Assembly (NCBI GenBank): GCA_004376055.2
Contig: CP049016.1
Span: 1,240,001 to 1,304,000 of the forward strand
Direction: 5' to 3'
Length of the DNA: 64,000 nucleotides
Source: Nitrospirales bacterium LBB_01
Lineage (GTDB): Bacteria; Nitrospirota; Thermodesulfovibrionia; Thermodesulfovibrionales; Magnetobacteriaceae
Shown: positions 1 to 10,482 of the stretch, in pieces
Position numbering within the stretch: position 1 is the stretch's first letter
How the letters are laid out: every line of letters starts with the position of its first letter
Notes under the pieces: generated by a model
What the model saw: the letters and a program-made list of their open reading frames with translations, nothing else
Database searches by the model: none
Told to the model about the DNA's origin: nothing
Position numbers and translations under genes: made by a program

Positions 1-3000
1 AGTTCCAACCGATATGGACTCATGATGGTATAGCTTAGCGTGCGGTGTGTAAATGTTAGCGTATCCGGCTTTCCATATCTTTAAACAAAAATCAATGTCA
101 TTAAAGGCAATCTTAAATTCAGGGTCAAAACCGTTAACCTCTTCATATACCTTTCTTCTGACCATAAGACAAGCCCCCGTTACTGCCGTTACATTTCTTA
201 CTAAGTCTTTAGCGTGATGAAACGGAGAGCCCATAAGAATTTTATCACTGTAGTGTTTACAAATATGGGCAGCACCTCCGGATAGCCCAACTACAACCCC
301 AATGTGCTGAATTGTGTCATCCGGATATAATAGCTTAGAGCCAACCACACCAACTTGTTCCATAGCTGCATATCCAACCATTTGCTCTAACCAATCGCCG
401 TTTATTACCTCCGTGTCGTTGTTTAAAAATAGGATGACATCGCCTGTTGAGTTATTAACTCCGAAATTGTTAGCATCCGAGTAATTAAACTCAGGTCTAT
501 GGAATTCCACTATCCTAACTTTTGGATTGTGTTTTACACTGTCGTAAAAGTGAAAAGTCTTCTCATCTTTACTACCCGTATCAACAATGATAATCTCATA
601 GTTTTCATACGTGGTTTTCTCTAAAATTGAATTGATACATACGGTTATATAATCAACCTTGTCCTTTGTGGGAATTATGATAGAAATCTGCGGTTTTATA
701 CTTAGATGATGTCTCAGGCGGTAGCAGCCTAAAATATCTGTAAATTCCACATCAGCTTCAATAGCGTTTCTTTGCAGATATTGAGTCAACGCTGTTTTTG
801 CATTTTCGTATGCATAGTGTTTACTTTCAGAGGCGCTGGCAATAGAGCCTTGTATCATTCTCCAGTGGTACAGAATCTCAGGAATATGAGCAATTTTCGC
901 AGGTGATGTATGCTCTATAAACCTTAAGGTCATATCGTAGTCCTGAGAGCCAAAGAATCCCTCTCTGTAGCCTCCGATTTTTTCGACAATAGATTTCCTA
1001 TAAACACTCAGATGCCCTGTAAACATCATACTGAGAAATAAAAACAAAGACCAATCTGGCTTAAAAAAAGGCACATCACGTTTGCCGTCCTCATCAAGCT
1101 TATCCTCGTCGCTGTATATGAAATCAAGGGCGGGGTTAGCGTTAAGGAGTTTTGCAAATTCTAAAAGAGCATGGGGTGCAAGCTCATCGTCGTTATCTAA
1201 AGGAGCGATAAAGTCTCCGGTTGCAAGTTTTAGCGCTTCATTAGAGGCCCCTGCTATGTGCAGATTATTCTTTCCGTAGGAGATTTTTATCCGCGTATCT
1301 TCTCCCTCCCAACCTCTTAAGCATTCTAACGTCTCAGCAGAAGTTGAGGCGTCGTCATAAAGACACAGCTCCCAGTTTTCGTAAAGTTGATTTAAAACAG
1401 ACTCTATGCACTTGTTAAGCCACTGCGGCTCCACATTGTAAACAGGAGTTATTATTGAAAACTTTGGTTTATAAGTAAATTTCTTTATTTCCTTCTGAGC
1501 TGCTGCAACGGTTGGAATTTCCAGTTTAGAGAGATACTCAAAATAGGAATCACTTCTCGTTGCGCAGCGCTTTTCGTTTATGAGCCCATCCTTTGATTTT
1601 GCTCTAACTGTAACCGTGTGATTAATGTCGTCAAGAGGACTCAGGAGTCCTATATCAAAAGAAAAACCACAATTCATCACATCTTTATAGCCCTGAAAGC
1701 TCCTTGCAACATCTGGTCTTGAAATCACCGGAACTACATGTCCATAAACAGTGTCATCTACTAATATCTCCACCTCTGACACCCCATCGGGAAACACAGC
1801 CCACCCGGAGACGTGCAGATGTCTGCTTGTAACATTAGCAGAGTCAATATATGATAGTCTTTCAAACAAATTCTCTTTGAGGTATTGCTCAAAAGTTTGT
1901 GAGACTTCTATTATCTGTGAAAACTCTTTTACAAACCCGCCGTTTGTCAGCACCTTTAGTGTTGCCGTGTGCTTACCCCTAAGCAGCCTCTCCTTCGGTT
2001 CTTTTAACAGATACATCCCTGATTTCAAAGTGTTTGTTTTGCAGGGAAAGTGCATTGCTACATCCATTCTTTCCATTCCATAAATGAGCCTGTCTATAAA
2101 GGTACCATCTATATAAAGTTCCACATCTTTAATCCTGTCATCAGAAAAAGCCCAACCACTTACATACACTTTATCAGTGTATAAGTCAGAGTCAAAATGT
2201 ATATTTATGGATGGAGTACTTTTAGGTGATAAAACGTACTGTTGAAAAGTTAAGGACACTTCTTTAAACTGTGAAATCTCCTTTATATGTCCGGCATTTG
2301 TATGTATCTTTACAGTTATGCAGTGGCTGCCTTTTGAAAGATTATGAGTCAGATCTTTCAAAATACACATTCCGGACTTTAGTGAATCTGCCTTGCATGG
2401 CAAGATAGCCTCTACATCCGGTCTTTCTATTCCAAGAATAAGTTTATCTATAAATTCATTGTCTATATATAGTTCCACTTTTTTAATGCCATCGTCAGAA
2501 AAAGCCCAGCCATTTACATACACCTTATCCAGACAAAGGTTAGAATCAAAATCAGCATATATTTCTTTTGCAAACCCTGGGATTAAGTGATAATACTGTT
2601 TAGCTGCCAACGTTTCTATCTCAATTTCCTTTATAAACTCAAAGCTGCTAACTGCCCTGAGTGTGACAACATGATTACCAGCAGAAACAGGCTTTTCAAA
2701 TTCCATTGCAAAACAAAAACAACCCTTCTCTGAGTTTTCCATACACTGATATGTTGATTTCACATCTGAGCGTGTTGCGACAAACTCAGCCTCCCCTCTA
2801 AACACCTCGTCTATGTAAACCTCAAGGGTTGCTATCCCGTGTTCGGACAACGCCCAACCATAGATGTAAATAACGTCTGTGCCCAACACAAGGTTATCAC
2901 AATGCAAGATAATTTCCGGCGGGGAGTTTTCCACTAAGTAGTTATCGCGTTGTCCGACAGTAACAGTTTTACTGCAGAAAGTTATGACGTCCTGCTCAGA

Positions 3001-3717
3001 GACAGCTCTTATTTCCACTGTGTGAGTTCCAGGCGACAGATGAGACTCAGTAGTGTCTCTGTAGCAAAATCCCGATAACAAACTGTTCTTATCCCGTGGA
3101 AACTTTCGGAGGATATCTCCCCTTGTTAATTTATATTTTGCATTTCCAACAAGTGTGTCATCAATATATATCTGAATGCTCTTAATATCAAAGTAAGAAA
3201 ATGCCCATCCTGAAACACTTACATAATTGACATTAACCACAATTTTTTCACAGACAGCGTGCACCTTAAACTCTGTTTCTGACATTAGTGAGTCAATATT
3301 TTCAGTCAGTTTAAATCTGATTTTATTAGTTGTAACGTCACCAGCCTTTGATATGGCTGTGATTGCGGCAACATGCCGCTTTGGTTTCATTGGCTCATCA
3401 AGGTGCTTTAAAAAGGCAAACCCACCATTTTTACTGTCTTCCATATCAGGGTAGGCCAGTGCCAAATCCTTGCGTGGTATCCCTAACGCTGCAACACCGA
3501 TTAGTTTGCCGTCTATTGAAACTTCTACCCTGTCAATGGAATCTTTGGAAAGCGCCCAGCCCGTTACCTTTATTAAATTAAAGTCAAACAGTGTCTCATC
3601 ACAGTGAATAATTACCTTTTTACTCAGGAACACATCAAGAGCTTTTTCAACTGAAGGTAGCTTCTTGATTTTTTTAAGCAGCCCTCTCGTCTTTGCCATC
3701 ATTGCTTTATAAGGCAT
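1..3717 (-). CDS. Large glycosyltransferase: six Ig-like modules plus two GT2 domains (3' end outside window)
   Basis: About 1,239 residues are visible and the C-terminus runs off the window. Residues ~30-735 hold six diverged copies of a ~95-residue module with a GWA(L/F)S core, a VE(V/L)YID strand and an R-x-DV motif; modules four and five are the most alike. Two family 2 glycosyltransferase domains follow. The first starts near residue 749 (FSIITPVYN, later a DNDDE motif), the second near 1007 (ISIIIPTKDK, later FLNNDTE). GT2 enzymes transfer sugars from nucleotide donors to growing polysaccharides; the modules resemble Ig-like domains of surface proteins and may bind glycan (inference). 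The ATG at 3717 lacks its own Shine-Dalgarno: the AGGAGG lies in front of an overlapping mini-ORF. Substrate is unknown. Confidence 0.88.
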   Translation of the reverse strand, partial: MPYKAMMAKTRGLLKKIKKLPSVEKALDVFLSKKVIIHCDETLFDFNLIKVTGWALSKDSIDRVEVSIDGKLIGVAALGIPRKDLALAYPDMEDSKNGGFAFLKHLDEPMKPKRHVAAITAISKAGDVTTNKIRFKLTENIDSLMSETEFKVHAVCEKIVVNVNYVSVSGWAFSYFDIKSIQIYIDDTLVGNAKYKLTRGDILRKFPRDKNSLLSGFCYRDTTESHLSPGTHTVEIRAVSEQDVITFCSKTVTVGQRDNYLVENSPPEIILHCDNLVLGTDVIYIYGWALSEHGIATLEVYIDEVFRGEAEFVATRSDVKSTYQCMENSEKGCFCFAMEFEKPVSAGNHVVTLRAVSSFEFIKEIEIETLAAKQYYHLIPGFAKEIYADFDSNLCLDKVYVNGWAFSDDGIKKVELYIDNEFIDKLILGIERPDVEAILPCKADSLKSGMCILKDLTHNLSKGSHCITVKIHTNAGHIKEISQFKEVSLTFQQYVLSPKSTPSINIHFDSDLYTDKVYVSGWAFSDDRIKDVELYIDGTFIDRLIYGMERMDVAMHFPCKTNTLKSGMYLLKEPKERLLRGKHTATLKVLTNGGFVKEFSQIIEVSQTFEQYLKENLFERLSYIDSANVTSRHLHVSGWAVFPDGVSEVEILVDDTVYGHVVPVISRPDVARSFQGYKDVMNCGFSFDIGLLSPLDDINHTVTVRAKSKDGLINEKRCATRSDSYFEYLSKLEIPTVAAAQKEIKKFTYKPKFSIITPVYNVEPQWLNKCIESVLNQLYENWELCLYDDASTSAETLECLRGWEGEDTRIKISYGKNNLHIAGASNEALKLATGDFIAPLDNDDELAPHALLEFAKLLNANPALDFIYSDEDKLDEDGKRDVPFFKPDWSLFLFLSMMFTGHLSVYRKSIVEKIGGYREGFFGSQDYDMTLRFIEHTSPAKIAHIPEILYHWRMIQGSIASASESKHYAYENAKTALTQYLQRNAIEADVEFTDILGCYRLRHHLSIKPQISIIIPTKDKVDYITVCINSILEKTTYENYEIIIVDTGSKDEKTFHFYDSVKHNPKVRIVEFHRPEFNYSDANNFGVNNSTGDVILFLNNDTEVINGDWLEQMVGYAAMEQVGVVGSKLLYPDDTIQHIGVVVGLSGGAAHICKHYSDKILMGSPFHHAKDLVRNVTAVTGACLMVRRKVYEEVNGFDPEFKIAFNDIDFCLKIWKAGYANIYTPHAKLYHHESISVGT

Positions 3718-3739
3718 AGCCGTCAGTTAAAGAAAACAT
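3707..3739 (-). other. Possible 10-codon leader ORF overlapping the start of the glycosyltransferase
   Basis: An ATG at 3739 is preceded at normal spacing by AGGAGG and reads MFSLTDGYAL then TAA. It overlaps the ATG (3717) of the large glycosyltransferase in another frame. The big gene has no closer ribosome-binding site, so this could be a translational-coupling leader. It could also be a frameshift in the true N-terminus. Confidence 0.3.
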
Positions 3740-3783
3740 ATTTTCTGTTCCTCCTTGCAAAAATATCATACACATAAAAGACA

Positions 3784-3822
3784 AGAATGAGGAATAAGGG
3801 TCATACCCTTATTCCTCATTCT
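3784..3822 (-). terminator. Hairpin terminator downstream of gap-pgk
   Basis: Two perfectly complementary 18-nt arms (3784-3801 and 3805-3822) are separated by a 3-nt loop, just after the pgk stop. On the minus strand the hairpin is followed by a T-rich stretch. It could act in both directions, but the gene on the far side runs away from it. Confidence 0.75.
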
Positions 3823-3829
3823 ATTTGCG

Positions 3830-5026
3830 TTACTTTTTCTGTGTTAAAGCAGCAACACCAGGAAGCACTTTGCCCTCAAGAAGTTCAAGGGAGGCGCCGC
3901 CTCCTGTTGATATAAACGATACTTTGTCTGCTACTCCGGCACGGTTGACAGCTAAAACCGAGTCACCGCCGCCAATTATGCTGGTACCGCCTGAGGCTGC
4001 AACGGCCTTAGCTAGTTCAAAAGTTCCGGCTGAAAACGCCTCTATTTCAAACAGTCCCATAGGGCCGTTCCATACGATTGTTTTAGAGGCCTTAACGGCT
4101 TCGGCAAAAATCTTTGAAGACTCAGGGCCAATGTCAAGAATTCGCCATCCCGCCGGTACATCCTTTACGGAGACCACCTTAGTGGGTGTTCCCGGCTCTG
4201 TGTTTTGTGCGATTACGCAGTCAATGGGAAGCAGTAATTCCACATTGTTGGCTTTCATCTTAGTCATAATGCTCTTTGCCGTGTCAAGCATATCGTCTTC
4301 ACAGAGTGAATCTCCGATTTCAAACCCCTGCGCTTTAAAGAAAGTGTTCGCCATACCGCCGCCAACTATAATTTTATTGACCTTATTGCTGAGATGCTCC
4401 AGTACCCCAATCTTGCCGGATACTTTAGCGCCCCCAACTATAGCGGTAAACGGTCTTGTCGGATTTTCTATTGCGTTAATCAGGTAGTCAAGCTCCTTTT
4501 TCATGAGAAATCCGGCTGCCGATTTTGAAATATGTTTTGTGATACCCTCAGTGGTGGCATGTGCTCTGTGAGCTGTACCAAAGGCGTCATTTACATAAAC
4601 ATCGGCAAGTTTTGCCAACGATTTTGAAAACTCAGCATCGTTTTTCTCCTCCTCAGCGTAAAATCTTACGTTTTCAAGGAGCAGCACATCGCCGTCTTTA
4701 AGGGCTGACACCATTTTCTCAACCTCAGGGCCGATACAATCCGGTGCAAATGCTACAGGTTTTCCAAGCACCTCCTGCAGGCGGACGGCTACTGGTTTGA
4801 GGCTGTACTTAGGGTTTGGTTTACCCTTTGGTCTGCCAAGATGTGAGGCAAGGATAACCCTTGCCCCCATTTCTATCGCCTTCTTTATTGTTGGAACAGC
4901 GCTCCGAATTCTTGTGTCGTCTGTAATGGCTCCGGCATCGTCAAATGGAACGTTAAAGTCCACTCTTATAAAGGTTCTTTTACCTTTCAGTTCTAAATCG
5001 TTAATTACCAGTGTTTCAAGTGCCAT
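3830..5026 (-). CDS. pgk: Phosphoglycerate kinase
   Basis: Transfers phosphate between 1,3-bisphosphoglycerate and ADP in glycolysis/gluconeogenesis (cytosol). The 398-residue length is normal for a monomeric bacterial enzyme. Family motifs are intact: RVDFNVP at residues 21-27, SHLGRPKG at 61-68, a GPMGLFE segment and the C-terminal GGGDSV nucleotide-binding loop. It lies 5 bp downstream of gap on the same strand, so the two form an operon closed by the hairpin at 3784-3822. Confidence 0.97.
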   Translation of the reverse strand: MALETLVINDLELKGKRTFIRVDFNVPFDDAGAITDDTRIRSAVPTIKKAIEMGARVILASHLGRPKGKPNPKYSLKPVAVRLQEVLGKPVAFAPDCIGPEVEKMVSALKDGDVLLLENVRFYAEEEKNDAEFSKSLAKLADVYVNDAFGTAHRAHATTEGITKHISKSAAGFLMKKELDYLINAIENPTRPFTAIVGGAKVSGKIGVLEHLSNKVNKIIVGGGMANTFFKAQGFEIGDSLCEDDMLDTAKSIMTKMKANNVELLLPIDCVIAQNTEPGTPTKVVSVKDVPAGWRILDIGPESSKIFAEAVKASKTIVWNGPMGLFEIEAFSAGTFELAKAVAASGGTSIIGGGDSVLAVNRAGVADKVSFISTGGGASLELLEGKVLPGVAALTQKK

Positions 5027-5031
5027 CGTGA

Positions 5032-6036
5032 TTACCTCTTTGATACGAGATACATAAGCAGGTCTTTAACACGGTTGCTATAACCCCATTCGTTGTCATA
5101 CCATGAGATAATCTTTACCATATTGCCGCCGATTACCTTTGTAAGAGCAGGATCAAAGATAGATGAATGCGGGTTCCCCTTGAAGTCAGCCGATACCAAA
5201 GGCTCGTCACAGTACTGAAGCACTCCCTTCATTGGGCCCTCTGCCGCTGCCTTAACAACTGCATTTATGGACTCTATTGTAGCCTCTTTTTTAAGCTCCG
5301 CAGTTAGGTCAACAACTGATACGTTAGGGGTTGGAACTCGCAGAGAAAAACCGTCCAGTTTACCCTTTAGCTCAGGTAAAACAAGTCCGATAGCCTTTGC
5401 CGCACCGGTGCTTGAGGGAATTATTGAAAGAGCAGCCGCACGAGCTCTTCTCAGGTCTTTGTGCGGAAGGTCAAGCAGTCTCTGGTCGTTTGTGTATGAG
5501 TGAACTGTGGTCATAAGACCTTTAACAATTCCAAACTCCAAATGGATTGCCTTAGCTACAGGCGAAAGACAGTTGGTGGTACAGGATGCGTTAGAGATAA
5601 TCTTGTGCTTTGCTGGGTCAAGAAGCTCGTTGTTAACGCCCATACATATGGTGATGTCCTCATCGGAGGCAGGGGCAGAGATAATAACCCAGCCGGCTCC
5701 AGCTGCCAGATGTTTTGAAGCGCCGTCTCTCTTTGTAAATAGACCGGTTGACTCCACTACAATTTCTACTCCGAAGCTCTTCCAAGGGATGTTCGCTGGG
5801 TCTCTTTCAGCGGTGATTTTAGTGGCTTTGCCGTTTACCACAATAGAGTCATCCTTGACCGATACGTCTGCTGTGAGATTTCCCACAACTGAGTCATATT
5901 TCAACAAGTGGGCAAGTGTTTTTGTGTCGGTTATGTCGTTTACTGCCACTATTTCTATATCAGGGTTACCCATACACGCCCTGTAGAAATTTCTACCAAT
6001 TCTACCAAAACCGTTTACGCCTACTTTAACTGCCAT
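5032..6036 (-). CDS. gap: Glyceraldehyde-3-phosphate dehydrogenase, type I
   Basis: Oxidises glyceraldehyde 3-phosphate to 1,3-bisphosphoglycerate with NAD(P). The protein starts [15 protein letters not shown] (Rossmann loop) and carries the catalytic motif ASCTTNC with Cys152. Length from this start is 334 residues, typical of the family. An in-frame start 24 bp upstream exists, but the GGAGG 7 nt before 6036 and the canonical N-terminus favour 6036. First gene of the gap-pgk operon. Confidence 0.96.
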   Translation of the reverse strand: MAVKVGVNGFGRIGRNFYRACMGNPDIEIVAVNDITDTKTLAHLLKYDSVVGNLTADVSVKDDSIVVNGKATKITAERDPANIPWKSFGVEIVVESTGLFTKRDGASKHLAAGAGWVIISAPASDEDITICMGVNNELLDPAKHKIISNASCTTNCLSPVAKAIHLEFGIVKGLMTTVHSYTNDQRLLDLPHKDLRRARAAALSIIPSSTGAAKAIGLVLPELKGKLDGFSLRVPTPNVSVVDLTAELKKEATIESINAVVKAAAEGPMKGVLQYCDEPLVSADFKGNPHSSIFDPALTKVIGGNMVKIISWYDNEWGYSNRVKDLLMYLVSKR

Positions 6037-6113
6037 AAGTAAACCTCCAGATGTGTACATAAATTATCAGGAGACGAAGTCTCCTCACCTTTTATATCCG
6101 GTGCAAACACTGT

Positions 6114-7337
6114 TTAGCGTCCACCCAGATTATTGATAACTATTCCAGTAGGAATTTTTGGGTAAAAATAAGTTGATTTAGGTGGCATTCGCACTCCCTG
6201 TTTTGCTGAGAGCTCCACATCCTCAACCCTCGTGGGGTTTAAAAATATGGCTGCGTCAAACTTTCCGCCTCTTACGCTTTCCACAGTCTTTTCAACACTC
6301 ATCTCGTACCCAAACTCACTGATATTATAGAGCCTCCCAAACACTATGTCATGCAGCACCATAACGTCTATACCATTTACGCCATCCGGTCTGACGCCCC
6401 TATATGTAAGAGTATAGAAGCTGCCGCCAAGATACAGACCAAATGAGAGAGTTTTGCTTCTTATATGAGCTGTTATGTCAGCATTCTGACCGATGTGTTG
6501 TACGTCAAAATACTCTTTAAGACGTTCCAGATTATCAGCCGTTATCCCATTGACCATCCTGTGCGTTGGTAAAATAGAGATACCGCCGTCACGAATATTT
6601 GTTATAAGCATAAGCACGTAGTCATAGCCCTGTGGCGTGTCAGCGCCATTTTCTGCTCTCATTAGTCTTTGGTATTCCAGAGCGGTCTCATATCTGTGAT
6701 GCCCGTCTGCAATAAAAAAGCTCTCACCCTCAAGTGCATCGGTTATTTTTGCGACATCCGCACTGTTATCTATAATCCAGCACCGGTGAAACGTTTTATC
6801 GGAGTCTGTGTATTCAAAGTATGGAGCTGTTGAATTATAGGCGTCAAGAACGCCGATAAGGGTATCATTGTTGCTGTTATATAGAGAAAATATCGGGCTT
6901 GTGTTAGCTCCTGAGGAGCGCATCAGGTTAAGCCTGTCTTGTTTAGGTTTAGAGTGGGTCATCTCATGCGGATAAACGCCACACCCGGGTTTAACCAGTT
7001 TAACGGCGGCAAAAATCCCCCGCATTTTGTTTACTGAACCATTACATTCATATAAAACCTCATACAGAAAAAAGGCAGGTTTATCTTTGAATTTCATAGT
7101 GCCGTTGTCAATCCATTCGTTGAGGGTTTTAGCGGCACGAACGTACTTATTTTCTTTATCGTTGTCTCCTGGTCTTTCCATAGCCCAGTCGACTCTAACA
7201 ATATTATAAGGACTTTTACTGTGCAAATTTGCCTGCATCTCAGGCGTTATGATGTCATATGGGGGTGCTGTGACATCAGAAAGCGACACCCTCTGCGGGT
7301 CATACATAAGTCCTTTAAATGGAGCGGCTCCCGTCAT
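6114..7337 (-). CDS. DUF1015 family protein
   Basis: A 407-residue protein with DUF1015 hallmarks: an N-terminal APPYDIIT segment, PHEMTHSKPK in the middle and the strongly conserved ADGHHRYETALEY. The family is widespread in bacteria and archaea; some members have been linked to serine kinase-type activity, but function cannot be assigned here from sequence. It lies 78 bp upstream of gap on the same strand, so it may be cotranscribed with the glycolytic genes. Confidence 0.85.
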   Translation of the reverse strand: MTGAAPFKGLMYDPQRVSLSDVTAPPYDIITPEMQANLHSKSPYNIVRVDWAMERPGDNDKENKYVRAAKTLNEWIDNGTMKFKDKPAFFLYEVLYECNGSVNKMRGIFAAVKLVKPGCGVYPHEMTHSKPKQDRLNLMRSSGANTSPIFSLYNSNNDTLIGVLDAYNSTAPYFEYTDSDKTFHRCWIIDNSADVAKITDALEGESFFIADGHHRYETALEYQRLMRAENGADTPQGYDYVLMLITNIRDGGISILPTHRMVNGITADNLERLKEYFDVQHIGQNADITAHIRSKTLSFGLYLGGSFYTLTYRGVRPDGVNGIDVMVLHDIVFGRLYNISEFGYEMSVEKTVESVRGGKFDAAIFLNPTRVEDVELSAKQGVRMPPKSTYFYPKIPTGIVINNLGGR

Positions 7338-7434
7338 TTACCATCCTAAAGCTATAATCATGTCGTGAGATTGTAACATTTTTACTTTTAATAATTCAAT
7401 GTGTGTTACGGTTATTCATTGAAAAATTTATGTA

Positions 7435-7628
7435 TTGCCTATGCAGTTAACTCCACTAATGGAGGAACTGGATTCCTGCCTCCGCAGGAATGACAAGAAA
7501 AGAAAGTCACCCCCTCTGTCATTCCCGCCTCCGAGCAGGAATCCAGTTCTTTTTCCAATTAAAAAAAAATAGAAACCTACCTCCTTAGAATCCTGAAAAA
7601 CCTCTACCGGAGTTAACTCAATAAGCAT
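7435..7628. repeat. Full-length REPIN-like repeat element (copy 1)
   Basis: A 194-bp unit fills most of the 364-bp gap before ftsH. It begins TTGCCTATGCAGTTAACTCC and ends GGAGTTAACTCAATAAGCAT, so the ends share an inverted GTTAACTCC. The core (7468-7546) is two hairpins: TTCCTGC..GCAGGAA, then an inverted TTCCCGCC..GGAATCC-type arm. The left and right flanks recur almost unchanged at 52718-52943. Translation on the minus strand gives an open frame that is a shadow. Confidence 0.85.
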
Positions 7629-7701
7629 TTAAAAAATTTTTTAAAAAATTAGATGAAATTTATTTACAAGTTGTGATAAACTCAATTGCGGAGGGTGTAG
7701 A

Positions 7702-9525
7702 TTGAATAATACTTATAAGAATATATTTGTGTGGCTCTTAATAGGGTCGCTTATGATAGTGCTGTTTAACATGTTGAGTTTTCAAAAGCCTCAGCAAGAG
7801 GAGATGATTTTCTCGGAATTTCTCGAAAAGGTTGACGGCTCATTAGTAGAAGAGGTGTCTATCAGAGAAAACGAGATAAACGGCAAACTCAAAGACGGCA
7901 AGACTTTCCGTACATACACTATGGAGTTCCCTGATCTGGTAAAAGAGCTAAGGGCTAAAAATGTTAAGATTACAGTAAAACCCCCAACTCAAAGCCCGTG
8001 GTACGTGAACTTCTTTTTTTCGTGGGGGCCTATAATTTTCCTTGCGCTTATATGGGTGTTTTTCATGAGACAGATGCAGATGGGTGGCAATAAAGCAATG
8101 TCGTTTGGTAAGTCACGAGCGCGGCTTGTCTCTGATAAGTCTAACAAGGTGACCTTTAAAGATGTTGCAGGTGTTGAGGAGGCTAAAAACGAGGTACTGG
8201 AAATAATAGAGTTTTTAAGAGACCCACAAAAGTTTACGAAACTGGGCGGCAGAATTCCACGAGGTGTACTGCTTGTGGGGCCTCCCGGAACCGGCAAAAC
8301 CCTCCTTGCAAAAGCCATTGCCGGAGAAGCTGACGTCCCCTTTTATTCCATATCGGGATCAGATTTTGTAGAAATGTTTGTCGGAGTTGGTGCATCACGA
8401 GTAAGGGATTTATTTGAACAGGCTAAGAAAAATGCACCGTGTCTTATATTTATAGATGAAATAGATGCCGTAGGACGTCATCGTGGAGCAGGGTTAGGAG
8501 GTGGTCATGATGAAAGAGAGCAGACCCTTAACCAGCTGCTTGTTGAGATGGACGGCTTTGAAGGAAAAGAGGGACGCATTGTTATAGCTGCAACAAATAG
8601 ACCTGATGTACTTGACCCAGCGCTATTAAGACCTGGCAGATTTGACAGACAGGTGATAGTCTCACATCCCGATGTGCGGGGGCGTGAGGAGATTTTAAAA
8701 GTGCACACAAAGGCTATTCCCATGTCTGAGGATGTTGTGTTAGCAGTGATAGCAAGAGGCACTCCTGGCTTTACCGGCGCAGACCTTGCAAATCTCGTAA
8801 ATGAGGCGGCACTTGTTGCGGCAAGAGAGTCAAAAGAAACTGTAGATATGGTTGACTTTGACCACGCTAAGGATAAAGTGCTGATGGGCGTGGAGCGAAA
8901 AAGCATGATAATTAATGACGAGGAAAAGCGCAACACCGCCTATCATGAGTCAGGACATGCGCTTGTAGCTAAACTAACTCCAGGAACCGACCCTGTGCAC
9001 AAGGTCAGCATAATCCCGCGCGGACGCGCTCTTGGCGTTACCCAACAGCTTCCGATTGACGACCGATACACGTACTCAAAGGAGTTTTTAGTGAACACCC
9101 TTAAGGTGCTTTTAGGCGGGCGGGCTGCAGAGGAGCTGGCGCTTAATCACATGACTACAGGTGCCGGAAATGATCTTGAAAGGGCTACCGATCTCTCCAG
9201 AAAAATGGTGACCGAATGGGGCATGTCGGACAAACTTGGGCCACTAACCTTTGGTAAGAAAGAGGAGCAGATTTTCCTCGGCCGTGAAATTGCCAAACAC
9301 AGGGACTACAGCGAAAGAACCGCCGAGTTAATAGACGAAGAGGTTCAGTCCCTTGTTTTTAACGCTTATCAGGAAAGCAAAGAAATCCTCAGGGCAAATT
9401 ACGATATGCTTGAGGCTATGGCAAAGTTGCTGCTGGATAAAGAAACTATAGAAAATACTGACATAGAACAACTTATAGAAGAGGTCAAACTTAAAAGAAA
9501 TCCCGGCCTTGAAACTAGTTCTTAA
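7702..9525 (+). CDS. ftsH: ATP-dependent zinc metalloprotease FtsH
   Basis: A membrane-anchored AAA+ protease that degrades misfolded membrane proteins and short-lived regulators. The 607-residue protein has two N-terminal membrane segments (about 8-26 and 103-122). It has Walker A GPPGTGKT at 193-200, Walker [11 protein letters not shown] near 249-258, the second-region-of-homology arginines near 310-316 and the zinc site HESGH at 415-419. The start is TTG at 7702, supported by a GGAGGG ribosome-binding site. The 3' end overlaps folP by 17 bp, so the two are translationally linked. Confidence 0.97.
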   Translation: MNNTYKNIFVWLLIGSLMIVLFNMLSFQKPQQEEMIFSEFLEKVDGSLVEEVSIRENEINGKLKDGKTFRTYTMEFPDLVKELRAKNVKITVKPPTQSPWYVNFFFSWGPIIFLALIWVFFMRQMQMGGNKAMSFGKSRARLVSDKSNKVTFKDVAGVEEAKNEVLEIIEFLRDPQKFTKLGGRIPRGVLLVGPPGTGKTLLAKAIAGEADVPFYSISGSDFVEMFVGVGASRVRDLFEQAKKNAPCLIFIDEIDAVGRHRGAGLGGGHDEREQTLNQLLVEMDGFEGKEGRIVIAATNRPDVLDPALLRPGRFDRQVIVSHPDVRGREEILKVHTKAIPMSEDVVLAVIARGTPGFTGADLANLVNEAALVAARESKETVDMVDFDHAKDKVLMGVERKSMIINDEEKRNTAYHESGHALVAKLTPGTDPVHKVSIIPRGRALGVTQQLPIDDRYTYSKEFLVNTLKVLLGGRAAEELALNHMTTGAGNDLERATDLSRKMVTEWGMSDKLGPLTFGKKEEQIFLGREIAKHRDYSERTAELIDEEVQSLVFNAYQESKEILRANYDMLEAMAKLLLDKETIENTDIEQLIEEVKLKRNPGLETSS

Positions 9526-10354
9526 AAACTACACACTGAACTTATCACATAAAACCCTCATTATGGGGGTGCTAAATATAACCCCTGATTCATTTTCCGA
9601 TGGCGGCGTCTATTTTGAAAAAAACCGCGCAATAGAGGGCGCAATTCAAATGGTAGAAGACGGCGCTGATATTATTGATGTTGGAGGGGAGTCAACCCGG
9701 CCGGGCGCTAAAGAAGTCACAGCAGATGAGGAAATAAGTCGCGTAATTCCGGTTATAGAGGCAATCGCTCAACACATAAACGTGCCGATTTCAGTTGATA
9801 CGTATAAGGCACAGGTGGCGCACGAGGCGTTAAGCTCAGGGGCATCTATGGTTAATGATATAAGCGGCCTCAGATTTGACAAAGATATGCCTAAGACCAT
9901 TGCAGAAGCTCATGGAGCGGTATGTATTATGCACATACTGGGCACACCGCAAAACATGCAAAATAACCCGCACTATGACGATTTATTCGCTGAGATTGGC
10001 AACTACCTAAATGAGGGAATAAATATTGCACTGTCTGCCGGAATCTCTGAGGCAAGCATTGTGATTGACCCGGGGTTAGGCTTTGGTAAAACTATTAACC
10101 ATAATCTCCAGATTTTAAGAGGACTCCATAGATTTAAACAGCTTGGAAAACTGCTTTTGATTGGCACCTCCCGCAAATCCTTTATCGGGCATATTCTCGG
10201 TGGCCGTTCTGTTGACAAAAGACTGATGGGAACCGCTGCAACTGTTGCAATTTCTATTCTTAACGGGGCGTCAATTGTGCGGGTGCATGATGTTAAGGAG
10301 ATAGCCGATGTGGTGCGTGTTTCGGATGCGATAGTGAGAATACCAAATGCCTAA
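9509..10354 (+). CDS. folP: Dihydropteroate synthase
   Basis: Condenses p-aminobenzoate with 6-hydroxymethyl-dihydropterin diphosphate in folate synthesis; target of sulfonamides. The 281-residue protein has the pterin-binding motif [14 protein letters not shown] near residue 20, then [11 protein letters not shown] and a C-terminal GTSRKSF. The TTG start at 9509 lies inside the end of ftsH. A later in-frame ATG sits within the conserved motif and is too short to be the start. The ftsH-folP order is common in many bacteria. Confidence 0.95.
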   Translation: MKLVLKNYTLNLSHKTLIMGVLNITPDSFSDGGVYFEKNRAIEGAIQMVEDGADIIDVGGESTRPGAKEVTADEEISRVIPVIEAIAQHINVPISVDTYKAQVAHEALSSGASMVNDISGLRFDKDMPKTIAEAHGAVCIMHILGTPQNMQNNPHYDDLFAEIGNYLNEGINIALSAGISEASIVIDPGLGFGKTINHNLQILRGLHRFKQLGKLLLIGTSRKSFIGHILGGRSVDKRLMGTAATVAISILNGASIVRVHDVKEIADVVRVSDAIVRIPNA

Positions 10355-10359
10355 AAAAC

Positions 10360-10433
10360 TTTATCCGCAGATGACACAGATGAACGCAGATAGAAAAATC
10401 TTTAAATCTGCGAAAATCTGCGCAATCTGCGGA
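10360..10433. repeat. CGCAGAT-family inverted doublet
   Basis: A forward unit (TTATCCGCAGAT, then two further CAGAT-type steps at about 10-bp spacing) is followed after an AT-rich spacer by an inverted unit (ATCTGCG three times, ending TCTGCGGA). The whole can fold into one long hairpin. It starts right after the folP stop and may end its transcript. Orientation of the two arms matches that bracketing the GxxExxY gene at 40509-40958, but without a gene between them. Confidence 0.8.
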
Positions 10434-10482
10434 GTGAATTCTTATTCTGTATTTGTAGTTTCTTATAAGGAGAATCTTTAAT

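Noticed and set aside
3825-4487. 220-codon plus-strand frame opposite pgk
   Set aside because: Antisense shadow of a strongly conserved gene, with no family resemblance.
7428-7628. 66-codon open frame on the minus strand
   Set aside because: It lies wholly within a dispersed repeat element that recurs at 52718-52943; its protein is the translation of hairpin arms.
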